A stretch of 44,202 nucleotides of DNA. It comes from Actinomycetota bacterium (GTDB lineage Bacteria > Actinomycetota > Geothermincolia > Geothermincolales > RBG-13-55-18). The stretch covers positions 1 through 44,202 of the forward strand of contig JAQVFR010000030.1 of NCBI GenBank assembly GCA_028697145.1, in the 5' to 3' direction. Numbering within the stretch: the stretch's first letter is position 1; every line of letters begins with the position of its first letter. The notes beneath the pieces are model-generated. The model did not search any database. It was not told the DNA's origin and saw nothing but the letters and a program-made list of their open reading frames with translations. Positions 26,440-33,944 of this stretch are shown piece after piece. The position numbers and the translations under genes were made by a program.

Positions 26440-27315
26440 ATGATCGTCGACGCCCATACCCACATGGAAGCCATCATCCACGGAGTATCGCTGGACCCGC
26501 GGCGCCGCAAGATGACGCGGCTGTTGATGTGGAACTTCGAGCTGATGGGTTTCAACAACCCCTTGTGGAGGGGAGAGCCGCCGGAGTGGGCCCGCATCGT
26601 CATCGCCATGGAAGGCCAGCTGCGCATCTCCATGAGCAGCAAAGACAACCTGCTGCGCTTCATGGACAGGAACGGCATCGACAGGACGGTGGTCCATCCC
26701 ATAGCTCCCTTCGCGGCCCCCGGAGACAACCTGAAGCTGTGCGCCGGGGAGCCGCGCCTCATCCCCTTCACCTGCGCCCACCCTTCCCAGGACCGCTGGG
26801 AAGAGGGCGTGAAGGAGGCCATGGAGGGCGGCTGTAAGGGACTGAAGATCCACCCCATCCTGCAGCGCCTCGCGCCCGAGGACCCCTTCTACTTCGACCT
26901 GCTGGAGGTCTTCGCCCCCTACGGCAGGCCGGTCATGGCCCACGCGGGGGAGTTCGACTACTACATCGTCAAGGACGGCTACTCCGCCTACGGCGACACG
27001 CTGCGTTACGAAAAGCTCATCGCCGCATTCCCCCAGGTGCCCTTCATCCTCGGGCACATGGGGCTGTACTTTCCGGACAAGGGGCTCGATCTCGCGCGCC
27101 GCTACGAGAACGTTTATCTCGAGACTTCCTTCCAGCCCCTGCGCAAGGTCAGGGAGGCCGTGGGCGTGGCGGGGCGCGAGAGGGTGATGTTCGGCTCCGA
27201 CTGGCCGGAGAGCGATTCGAAATACGCCCTGCGCATCGCTCGCAAGGCGGCGGGCGAGGACGCGGATCTGCGAGACCGTATTACCGGCGCAAACATCCTG
27301 GCGCTGGTGTCCTGA
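26440..27315 (+). CDS. amidohydrolase-2 family (TIM-barrel) hydrolase
   Basis: About 292 residues from ATG 26440. It has the full set of family metal/active-site motifs: DAHTHM at the N-terminus, GLKIHP, MAHAGEFD, GHMG and the terminal GSDWP. Relatives include ACMSD-type decarboxylases and lactone or amide hydrolases, so the reaction is open. GGAAGGGGAG lies 6 bases before ATG 26440; ATG 26422 and 26434 are less well placed. It is followed after 21 bp by the DUF169 gene in the same direction, probably one operon. Confidence 0.85.
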   Translation: MIVDAHTHMEAIIHGVSLDPRRRKMTRLLMWNFELMGFNNPLWRGEPPEWARIVIAMEGQLRISMSSKDNLLRFMDRNGIDRTVVHPIAPFAAPGDNLKLCAGEPRLIPFTCAHPSQDRWEEGVKEAMEGGCKGLKIHPILQRLAPEDPFYFDLLEVFAPYGRPVMAHAGEFDYYIVKDGYSAYGDTLRYEKLIAAFPQVPFILGHMGLYFPDKGLDLARRYENVYLETSFQPLRKVREAVGVAGRERVMFGSDWPESDSKYALRIARKAAGEDADLRDRITGANILALVS

Positions 27316-27336
27316 GGGAGAAGCGGAGGTTTGAAG

Positions 27337-28053
27337 ATGGACGAGCCGTGGAAGAGCGATCTGGACGAACTGGTCGAGGTGCTGGGCATAAAGAGCAAGC
27401 CGGTGGCGGTAACCTTCACCAACGACGAGGTAGAGGTGGCGGGCGGGCGCAAGAAGATGTGGATGTGCGGGGCGCTCAAGCAGGCGGCGAAGGGCAAGTC
27501 TTACGTCATCGACCGCGAGACCACGCAGTGTCCCGGAGGGGGCTGGCACTGCGGCCTTACCCCGCCTCCTCCCGGCCCCGCCTTCCGCGGCCTGCAGTGG
27601 TTCCTCACCCGCGGCGAGAAACTCACCCATTCCATCACCAGCTTTCACCGCATGATGAACATGGGAACGCCTCCCCCCACGGGCTTGAGCGAGCGTATCC
27701 TCTTCGCTCCCGTCTCCGAGGCCGAACTGCGGCCGGACCTGGTGGTGTTCCTGGTCAACGCGGAGCAGGCCTGCCGCATCGTTACTCTTGACCATTACTG
27801 GGACGGCATCCCGCTCGATATAGAGTTGACGGGATCGCTGTGTCACGCGGCCATCGCCTATCCCATCGTCACCGGGCGCACAAACGTAACCTTCGGGGAC
27901 TGGACAGCCAGGCGCATGCAGAAGTTCGCATCCGACATCGTCTTCGTGAGCGTGCCCTACGAGAGGGTGCGCAACCTGGCCGCCGCGGTGCCCGAGTGCT
28001 CGGCGGGCTCGGCCGAACTGGAGATACCGGAAGGGTTCGGCCCCTCCAGGTGA
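27337..28053 (+). CDS. DUF169 family protein
   Basis: 238 residues, cytoplasmic. Visible family features are the early segment SKPVAVTF, a Cys-rich middle (MCGALKQAA, CPGGGWHCGL), NAEQACRIV and LCHAAIAYP near the end. DUF169 proteins are common in anaerobes and methanogens and have no settled function; the conserved cysteines suggest cofactor or metal binding. ATG 27337 is preferred because GCGGAGG lies 8 bases upstream; TTG 27331 overlaps that site. Second gene of the amidohydrolase unit. Confidence 0.85.
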   Translation: MDEPWKSDLDELVEVLGIKSKPVAVTFTNDEVEVAGGRKKMWMCGALKQAAKGKSYVIDRETTQCPGGGWHCGLTPPPPGPAFRGLQWFLTRGEKLTHSITSFHRMMNMGTPPPTGLSERILFAPVSEAELRPDLVVFLVNAEQACRIVTLDHYWDGIPLDIELTGSLCHAAIAYPIVTGRTNVTFGDWTARRMQKFASDIVFVSVPYERVRNLAAAVPECSAGSAELEIPEGFGPSR

Positions 28054-28057
28054 TGTC

Positions 28058-28074
28058 GGCGGGGATTGCCCGCC
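28058..28074 (+). terminator. short GC stem-loop after the DUF169 gene
   Basis: GGCGGG pairs with CCCGCC around a 5-base loop, 4 bases after the stop codon. There is no U-tract (GCCGATTAAAT follows), so terminator activity is uncertain. A second hairpin (GCCTGCT / AGCAGGC, 9-base loop) lies at 28165-28187. Confidence 0.45.
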
Positions 28075-28267
28075 GCCGATTAAATCGCATGTAACCCTTG
28101 TGCGCCCCTGCGTGTTTCCCTTTGTAAGCAGAGGGCCGGCAGATGGCTCCCATATTCCTACAAAGCCTGCTTCGGGATTCAGCAGGCCACCACTACGCTT
28201 TCGCTACTGGGGAATCTTTGCGCCTTTTGCGGGGTATCCGGCTGCAGCGGGAAAGGGAGGTGCGCTT

Positions 28268-29947
28268 ATGAGGATGGCGAAGAACGTCTGGCAGGGCATA
28301 CAGAAGGGCCTGTCCCACTCGGAGCGGGGCTTGATCATATTGCAGGAGGACGGCGAGACGGTCTTTACGCCGCGGGAGTTGACGGAGGCTGCGGAGAGGG
28401 CGGCATGCAGTCTCGTGAGGGCGGGGATAGAGCCGGGGGACCGCGTGGGTATCATCGCCCAGACCACTCCCGCGACGGTCATCACTTTTCTCGGATGCTG
28501 GGCGGCGGGGGCGGTCGCGGTACCCCTGCCCCTGCCCATGCGCGCGGTCGAGCCCCATGTATTCATCGAGCAGACCCGCCGCAGGCTGCACAGGGTGGCG
28601 GCGAAGATACTCACCGTACCCGCATCCCTGCTGCCCATGGTGGGCGAGCTGGGGGTGGGTATGCGGATCGTGGCCTGCGAGGAACTCGACGCCGGCGGCG
28701 GCATGCCCCCGGTCCCCACCGGATCCGGCGACGTCGCCCTGGTGCAGTTCACCTCCGGGTCCACCAGTGAGCCGCGAGGGGTGGTGCTCACCCACGCGAA
28801 CGTCATGGCCAACGCGAGGGCCATAAGCCGCAAGGCAAGGGTGAACCACCGCGACAGGATTGTGTCCTGGATGCCCCTCTACCACGACATGGGTCTCATC
28901 GGCTTCCTCATCACAGCCCTCGCATCGGGCGCTTCACTCGTGCTCATGTCGCCGCAGCACTTCGTCTCCGACCCCTCGGTATGGATGCGGGCGATAAGCG
29001 AGCACGGAGCGACCATAACCGGCGGGCCTAATTTCGCCTACGCCCTGGCCGCGCGCACGCTCGCATCGGGCGCCGCGGGCGACCTGGACCTGTCCTCCCT
29101 GCGCCTGGCCTTGAACGGGGCCGAGCCGGTGGACCCGGAGGTGCTGGACGGTTTCGTGGAGGCGGGCGGGCCCCATGGCTTGAATCGGCACGTCCCTTAC
29201 CCCGTTTACGGCCTGGCCGAGGCCACGCTGGCCGTGACCTTCCCCCAGCCCGGCAGGAAGTACCGCCTGGACCATGTCTCCCGTGCGGGGATCGAGGAGG
29301 AGAAATACGCCCGTCCCGCGGAGGCAGGCGAGGAGGGGACGCGCGCGCTGGCTTCCCTGGGAAGCGCACTGGAGGGGCTCGAGGTGAGCGTGGTCAGAGA
29401 GGACGGCAGCGAAGCGGAGGAGAGGGAGATAGGCGAGGTGTGCGTGCGCGGGGCCTCGCTCATGCGGGGCTACTGGGACGACCCGGAGGCCACGGCCCGG
29501 GCGCTGCGGGACGGCCGCCTGCACACCGGGGACCTCGGTTACCTCGCCGGCGGCGAGCTTTACCTGGTGGGCAGGATCAAGGACATGGTGATCATCGGCG
29601 GGCGCAACCTCTTCCCCGAGGACGTGGAGCGCTGCGCCGAACGGGTGAGCGGAGTGCGCAAAGGCAACGCCGTGGTGTTCGGGGTCACCACCCGCCGGGG
29701 GAAGGAGCGCCTGGTGCTGGTGGGGGAGACGCGCCTCTCGTGTCCGCACGCCGCCGGCGAGACCGCGCGCGCCATATCGTCGGCGGTGAGAGGGGAGATC
29801 GGGGTACCGGTGCGCGAGGTGGTGCTGGTGCCCGCGGGGAGCCTGCCTAAGACCTCCAGCGGGAAAAAGAGGCGCTTCCTCTGCCGCGACCTCTACCTGG
29901 ACCAGCAGCTGCAACCAGTCGCCCGCACCGGCGCCTCTATCACCTGA
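28268..29947 (+). CDS. fatty-acyl-AMP ligase-like (FAAL) adenylate-forming enzyme
   Basis: 559 residues of the ANL superfamily. It shows FTSGSTSEPRGVVLTH (P-loop), WMPLYHDMGLIGFL, LMSPQHFVSD and TITGGPNFAYAL, a set typical of FAALs rather than acyl-CoA synthetases, then LHTGDLGYL, GRIKDMVIIGGRNLFPED and SLPKTSSGKKRR with the catalytic lysine region. FAALs normally pass acyl-AMP to an acyl-carrier protein of a PKS/NRPS or lipid pathway, but no carrier protein or synthase is encoded here. The ATG follows AAAGGGAGG. A strong terminator hairpin lies downstream. Confidence 0.88.
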   Translation: MRMAKNVWQGIQKGLSHSERGLIILQEDGETVFTPRELTEAAERAACSLVRAGIEPGDRVGIIAQTTPATVITFLGCWAAGAVAVPLPLPMRAVEPHVFIEQTRRRLHRVAAKILTVPASLLPMVGELGVGMRIVACEELDAGGGMPPVPTGSGDVALVQFTSGSTSEPRGVVLTHANVMANARAISRKARVNHRDRIVSWMPLYHDMGLIGFLITALASGASLVLMSPQHFVSDPSVWMRAISEHGATITGGPNFAYALAARTLASGAAGDLDLSSLRLALNGAEPVDPEVLDGFVEAGGPHGLNRHVPYPVYGLAEATLAVTFPQPGRKYRLDHVSRAGIEEEKYARPAEAGEEGTRALASLGSALEGLEVSVVREDGSEAEEREIGEVCVRGASLMRGYWDDPEATARALRDGRLHTGDLGYLAGGELYLVGRIKDMVIIGGRNLFPEDVERCAERVSGVRKGNAVVFGVTTRRGKERLVLVGETRLSCPHAAGETARAISSAVRGEIGVPVREVVLVPAGSLPKTSSGKKRRFLCRDLYLDQQLQPVARTGASIT

Positions 29948-29960
29948 CCTTCGACAGAAT

Positions 29961-30143
29961 GTATCGCGAAAGAGATTGCGACTGGGGCCAGGATTTATCC
30001 TGGCCCCAAGCTCCTATTACCTCGAGCCCAACGCTCAATCAAGACCAACCCTGCCGTTTGAGACCTGGCCTCTTCCAGGGCGGCGCAACAGTGTCCAGCG
30101 CCGTGACGCGTCCGCGCGGCAGGGCCTTGCACGCGTACTTTTC
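29961..30143 (+). repeat. two-copy intergenic module, copy 1 (upstream of haloalkane dehalogenase)
   Basis: Three blocks also occur upstream of the CoA-transferase gene: TATCGCGAAAGAGATTGCG (29962-29980), GGCGCAACAGTGTCC (30082-30096) and GCCTTGCACGCGTACTTTT (30124-30142). Blocks two and three start 42 bases apart here and 41 in the other copy. This copy carries about 88 extra bases, including a terminator, between the first two blocks. Confidence 0.7.
29983..30008 (+). terminator. terminator after the FAAL-like gene
   Basis: A perfect 11-bp stem (TGGGGCCAGGA / TCCTGGCCCCA) with loop TTTA, 36 bases after the stop codon. It lacks a long U-tract but is the strongest hairpin in the window. Confidence 0.75.
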
Positions 30144-30229
30144 GATGGACGATTGCGGCCCCCGGCGGACGGGGAACAATATAAGCGGCGTCGTGTCGCC
30201 TGTGCGGATCCGGAAAGGGGGAAATAGCG

Positions 30230-31111
30230 ATGGCGGTTCTTCGTACTCCGGAGGAAAGGTTCGCGGAATTGCCCGGCCATCCATTCGAGCCGCATTACCT
30301 GGATTTCGATGGCGTGCGCATTCATTATGTCGATGAGGGAGAGGGAGAGGTCGTCCTCTGCCTGCACGGCGAGCCGAGCTGGTCCTTCCTCTACCGCAAG
30401 ATGGTCCCCGTCCTTTCCAAAAGGCACCGCGCGGTGGCCATGGATTTCATCGGCTTCGGGAGATCGGACAAACATTCCGAACGCGCCGATTATACCTTCG
30501 AGATGCATAGAAACACCTTGGTGCGCTTCATCGAGGAGATGGGGCTCGAGGGCATCACCGCCGTGGTCCAGGATTGGGGCGGGCTGATCGGTTTGAGGGT
30601 GGCGACCCTCATGCCGGGACGCTTCGCGCGCCTGGTGATCATGAACACCGGGCTTCCCGTAGTCGGCGGAAAGATACCCGAGGCCCTGGTGCAGTGGCGC
30701 AGGTTCACGGCGGAGTCGCCGGTCTTTGATATCGGGAAGATCATCCAGTCCGCCACCGTGAGCGAACTGCCTCCCGAGGTCGTGGCGGCCTACGACGCCC
30801 CCTTCCCCGACGACAGCTTTAAAGCTGGGGCGAGGATGTGGCCGTTGCTCATCCCCGTCGAGCCGGGGGACCCCGCCGACCCGGAGATGAGGGCGGCCAG
30901 GGAGATACTGTCGCGGTGGGACGGGCCCGTGCAGGTCATGTTCTCGGACAAGGATCCCATAACGGCCGGAGGGGATGCTTTTTTCCGAAAACTCATACCG
31001 ACCGCGAGCGATCAGCCCGAGATCGTGATAAGGGGCGCCGGCCACTTCCTGCAGGAGGACAAGGGCGAGGAGATCGCAGGCCACGTACTGGAGTTCATGG
31101 AGCGCACATAG
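30230..31111 (+). CDS. haloalkane dehalogenase (HLD-I-like alpha/beta hydrolase)
   Basis: 293 residues. Closely patterned on DhlA-type haloalkane dehalogenases, which convert alkyl halides to alcohols and halide. Visible: oxyanion segment [15 protein letters not shown], nucleophile Asp115 with adjacent halide-binding Trp116 in VVQDWGG, catalytic His272 in GAGHFLQE, and probable acid Asp242 (SDKDPI). Cap-domain Trp156 (VQWRRF) may be the second halide-binding residue. A conserved [13 protein letters not shown] segment supports the family. The ATG follows GAAAGGGGGAAATAGCG. The 282-bp upstream gap carries a module shared with the CoA-transferase gene. Confidence 0.88.
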   Translation: MAVLRTPEERFAELPGHPFEPHYLDFDGVRIHYVDEGEGEVVLCLHGEPSWSFLYRKMVPVLSKRHRAVAMDFIGFGRSDKHSERADYTFEMHRNTLVRFIEEMGLEGITAVVQDWGGLIGLRVATLMPGRFARLVIMNTGLPVVGGKIPEALVQWRRFTAESPVFDIGKIIQSATVSELPPEVVAAYDAPFPDDSFKAGARMWPLLIPVEPGDPADPEMRAAREILSRWDGPVQVMFSDKDPITAGGDAFFRKLIPTASDQPEIVIRGAGHFLQEDKGEEIAGHVLEFMERT

Positions 31112-31118
31112 GAATCAG

Positions 31119-31286
31119 AAACCGCGGCCGGTTCGGGGAACATCTGCAGGTGAATCTCCATCTCCGCCTCTTCCGGGGTGAAGTACCTCTGCAGGAGCTT
31201 CAGTTCCACCCCGCTCTCCGTGGCGGAAAACCTCCCGGCAGCCTGTCCAGGGACTCCCGCAGCCTCAAATATACATCCTCGCCCAT
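31119..31286 (-). pseudogene. frameshifted N-terminal relic paralogous to the adjacent ferredoxin-like gene
   Basis: ATG 31286 has a strong site (AAGGAGG, 6 bases before) and encodes MGEDVYLRLRESLDRLPGGF, then hits a one-base shift at the TTTT run near 31224-31230. The other frame continues SATESGVELKLLQRYF and TPEEAEMEIHLQMFPEPA to about 31119. The joined sequence matches the N-terminus of the 31298-32383 protein (MADEVYERLRELLDRHPTG; IIEILKVFFSEEEARVALGL). It ends where the convergent dehalogenase gene begins, so about 300 residues are missing. A truncated, frameshifted duplicate or family member. Confidence 0.75.
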
Positions 31287-31297
31287 CCAAGGCCTCC

Positions 31298-32383
31298 TTA
31301 TGGTTTTATTACTTCCAGGAACGCCTCCAGCTTGCCCTTCTCCTGCAGGATCTTCATGCCCATCTCTCCGGTGGTACCTGGCGGCTCCGGGTGATCCTCG
31401 ATCCTCTCCAGGCGCAGCGCCTCCTCCGGGCAGCCGCTGACGCAGAGGCCGCAGCCGATACAGCCTTCGCGGTCCACGACGGCTAGCCCTTCGGCAACGG
31501 TCACGGCGCCGACCGGGCACCTCTCGTCGGCGCAGATGCCGCAGCCGGTGCACAGCTCCGCGTCGACCGCGGGCGTGAACCCGGAGGGGGTGAAGACGGG
31601 TGCGTTGCCCCATTCCAGGCTCATGCGCAGCAGGCCGCAGCAGCAGGTGCAGCAGTTGCACACGAAGGTCAGGCGCTCCTGCACGTTATTGATCTGGTGC
31701 ACGAGCCCGGCCTCGTCGAACTCGCGCAGCTTCTCTTTCATCTCCTCCTTGCCGAGATAGCGGCCGAAGCCCCTCTCCACCAGGTAGGTGCAGGTCTCGT
31801 CGAAGAGCATGCAGGCTTCGCGCGGGGCGTCGCAATTGCGCTCCATGTCGCGGCAGGCGCAGGTGCCTATGCCCACCACCGCGGCTCCGTCTATCATCTC
31901 GTAGACCTTCTGGTAGGGGAGGACTCCCGGCTCGCTCTCCACCTCCTCCTGGATGGGGATGATGCGCGAGAACCTGGTGTCGGTGCCGCCGAAGCCCCTT
32001 CCCAGTTTCGGCAGGTAGCTCCTCCACAGCGGGGTGAGCCTGGCGCGCATCTCCTCGCTCATCCCCTTCATGTAGGGGAACTCGAAGATGCCGGGCATGA
32101 CGGGGAGGAGCGCATAGCCGCGCCTGCCCTCCTTTTCGCGCACGAAGACCACGGCCTTGTCCGCGAGGGAATCGAGGCAGCTCCCCGCCGTCTCCGCGTC
32201 CACCCCCGCGCGCCGGGCCACGTCATCCACGCTGAAGGGACGGAACCCCAGGCCCAGGGCCACCCGGGCCTCTTCCTCGCTGAAGAACACCTTGAGGATC
32301 TCTATGATCTCTGGTGCCGCCGTACATCCCGTGGGGTGGCGGTCCAGAAGCTCCCGCAGCCGTTCGTATACCTCGTCCGCCAT
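31298..32383 (-). CDS. ferredoxin-like protein with N-terminal winged-helix region and two 4Fe-4S motifs
   Basis: 361 residues. Residues 1-110 form a helical part with a winged-helix-like segment (VDDVARRAGVDAETAGSCL). The middle holds cysteine clusters GTCACRDMERNC and FVCNCCTCCCGLL. The C-terminus has two 4Fe-4S ferredoxin motifs: CTGCGICADERCP (spacing x2-x2-x4, one residue longer than usual) and CIGCGLCVSGCP (standard). It is probably an electron carrier or redox-sensing protein of anaerobic metabolism; the partner is unknown. Its ATG follows GAGGAGGAGACGCTC. It is 87 bp downstream of a TetR gene in the same direction, likely one unit, with a broken paralogue after it. Confidence 0.85.
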   Translation of the reverse strand: MADEVYERLRELLDRHPTGCTAAPEIIEILKVFFSEEEARVALGLGFRPFSVDDVARRAGVDAETAGSCLDSLADKAVVFVREKEGRRGYALLPVMPGIFEFPYMKGMSEEMRARLTPLWRSYLPKLGRGFGGTDTRFSRIIPIQEEVESEPGVLPYQKVYEMIDGAAVVGIGTCACRDMERNCDAPREACMLFDETCTYLVERGFGRYLGKEEMKEKLREFDEAGLVHQINNVQERLTFVCNCCTCCCGLLRMSLEWGNAPVFTPSGFTPAVDAELCTGCGICADERCPVGAVTVAEGLAVVDREGCIGCGLCVSGCPEEALRLERIEDHPEPPGTTGEMGMKILQEKGKLEAFLEVIKP

Positions 32384-32470
32384 GAGCGTCTCCTCCTCGT
32401 CGATCGAAAAAAGCCCGAGTTGATCCTGCTGCTGCCGTTATCTCCTCTTGCGGGAAGGTGCGCCCGCTTT

Positions 32471-33106
32471 TTACCGGCCGCGGTCCTTCAAGTCCGCGAA
32501 CTGCTCGAGCACGAGCGCCACGCTGTTGCGCATGGGCGCCGGGTCCCGGGTGACCTTGCTGATCATGATCCCGCCCTCCAGGGCACTGATGGCGAAATCC
32601 GCGTACCTGGCGCAGTCGAATTCGGAGGGCAGCTCGCCCGCCCGCTTCATCTCCTCCAGCTCCGACGCGATGAGTTGCGACCAGTCCCGGAAAGCCCGCG
32701 CTATCCTCTCCCGGAACCCCTGGTTGGAGTGGCTGGTCTCCAGGGCGAGGTTCCCCAGGATGCAACCGCGGGAGCAGTCCGCCTCCTCCACGATGCCCTG
32801 TACCCCCTCGAGCATGGCCTCGATGCGCTCGCGGGGGGCGAGGCCCGGGCGGTCGAGGGAGCGGCGCATGCTGCCTAGGATATGGTCCGAGGCGTTCTCT
32901 ATCACCGCGTAGCCCAGTTCATCCTTGGACGCAAAGTGGAAGTAGAAGCTGCCCTTGGTCACGCCCGCCGCCGTGATGACGTCGTCTATGGTGGTGCGCG
33001 CGTAGCCCTTCTCGTACATGAGCAGGGTGGCGTGGCCGACGATACGACGCCGCGTCTTCTCCCCCTTGGATACGGCTGTTGCCGGTGCGCTCACGCCTGC
33101 CTCCAT
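32471..33106 (-). CDS. TetR-family transcriptional regulator
   Basis: 211 residues from ATG 33106. The N-terminal helix-turn-helix is clear: RRRIVGHATLLMYEKGY, then TIDDVITAAGVTKGSFYFHF. The C-terminal half (GCILGNLALE, then RIARAFRDW) resembles the AcrR/TetR_C branch with a Cys-Ser-Arg-Gly-Cys pair that could sense a reactive ligand. An imperfect 20-bp palindrome lies immediately upstream and overlaps the alternative TTG start at 33118, so autoregulation is likely. The ferredoxin-like gene downstream is the obvious co-regulated gene. Confidence 0.92.
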   Translation of the reverse strand: MEAGVSAPATAVSKGEKTRRRIVGHATLLMYEKGYARTTIDDVITAAGVTKGSFYFHFASKDELGYAVIENASDHILGSMRRSLDRPGLAPRERIEAMLEGVQGIVEEADCSRGCILGNLALETSHSNQGFRERIARAFRDWSQLIASELEEMKRAGELPSEFDCARYADFAISALEGGIMISKVTRDPAPMRNSVALVLEQFADLKDRGR

Positions 33107-33110
33107 CGAA

Positions 33111-33130
33111 TAGACCAACCAGTCGGTTTA
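33111..33130. promoter_or_regulatory. putative TetR-family operator
   Basis: TAGACCAACCAGTCGGTTTA is an imperfect inverted repeat, 7 of 10 positions matching between halves (core ACC-ACC / AGTCGGT). It starts 5 bases upstream of the regulator ATG, the usual place for autoregulation. Confidence 0.6.
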
Positions 33131-33160
33131 TTTAATTCTAGCACATTTCCGGTTGGTGGT

Positions 33161-33213
33161 CACATCTTGGACTTCGGATTATCAACCTTATAATGGTAAA
33201 TCGATTGTCGAGA
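33161..33213. repeat. degenerate copy of the 58-bp palindromic repeat
   Basis: TCAACCTTATAATGGTAA and CGATTGTCGAGAC here align with TCAACCATAAAGCGGTAA and TGATTATCGAGAC of the 33883 copy, with a 3-base deletion. The left end is poorly conserved. The TATAAT inside may double as a -10 box for the pyrophosphatase gene. Confidence 0.45.
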
Positions 33214-33372
33214 CAGATCCCTATACGTTCGGGGTCTTCTACCTTGCATGTTTAAGTGCCGCGCTTCGGATTAGAATAAAAGCGGCAGGAGATATAAGGA
33301 GGCGAGACTCGCGTGGACCCAATATTTCCGTCGCGTGGGATTCGTGCCCCCGAACGGGAAAGGAAAGAGAAG

Positions 33373-33858
33373 ATGACGGACAAGGGTTTTCCGGACATAG
33401 TGAAGGTGGTCGTGGAGATCCCCAAGGGCTCGCGCAACAAGTACGAGTACGATCCCGAGAGCGGCCGTATCAAGCTCGATCGCGTCCTCTTCAGCTCCGT
33501 GCACTATCCTGCGGATTATGGTTTCGCCGAGGAGACCATGGCCGAGGACGGCGACGAGGTGGACGTACTGGTGCTGATCGAGGAGCCCACCTTCCCGGGG
33601 TGCCTCATCGAGGCCAAGCCCATCGGTTACCTGGAGATGCGCGACGAAAAGGGCGGCGACAACAAGGTGATAGCCGTCCCCCTGAACGACCCCCGCTGGG
33701 GACAGACGAAAGACCTCCATGAACTCCCGCCCTCGCTGCTGGAAGAGATAGAGAACTTCTTCCTCACCTATAAGAAGCTGGAGTATCGTGAGGTGCGCAG
33801 CGAGGGCTGGCATAACGCCCACGAGGCAAAGGGCTACCTCAAAAAGTGCAGGACATAA
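33373..33858 (+). CDS. ppa: inorganic pyrophosphatase (family I)
   Basis: 161 residues from ATG 33373. It hydrolyses pyrophosphate to phosphate, pulling acyl-CoA synthesis and other pyrophosphate-releasing reactions forward. Signature motifs: VVVEIPKGSRNKYEYD, the metal-binding EDGDEVDVLVL, and VHYPADYGF. Length matches soluble type I enzymes. An alternative GTG at 33313 adds 20 residues and has the stronger site (AAGGAGG, 10 bases upstream); the shorter start (AGGAAAG, 5 bases upstream) fits family length better. Monocistronic, followed by a palindromic repeat. Confidence 0.95.
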   Translation: MTDKGFPDIVKVVVEIPKGSRNKYEYDPESGRIKLDRVLFSSVHYPADYGFAEETMAEDGDEVDVLVLIEEPTFPGCLIEAKPIGYLEMRDEKGGDNKVIAVPLNDPRWGQTKDLHELPPSLLEEIENFFLTYKKLEYREVRSEGWHNAHEAKGYLKKCRT

Positions 33859-33882
33859 ACAGGGTGCGTCAATCCGGGGGGC

Positions 33883-33940
33883 AGGTCTCGAGTATCGGGC
33901 ATTCAACCATAAAGCGGTAAGAAGTTGATTATCGAGACCT
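33883..33940. repeat. 58-bp palindromic dispersed repeat, copy 2
   Basis: Ends AGGTCTCGAGTATC and GATTATCGAGACCT are inverted repeats (12 of 14). Its reverse complement matches the 20205 copy at both ends and in a central GGTTGAA. It lies between the convergent pyrophosphatase and SDR stop codons and may serve as a bidirectional terminator. Confidence 0.85.
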
Positions 33941-33944
33941 GGCC

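Noticed and set aside
30001-30075. Another copy of the palindromic repeat ending GAGACCTGG
   Set aside because: Only one end resembles the element; the partner arm and spacing are wrong.
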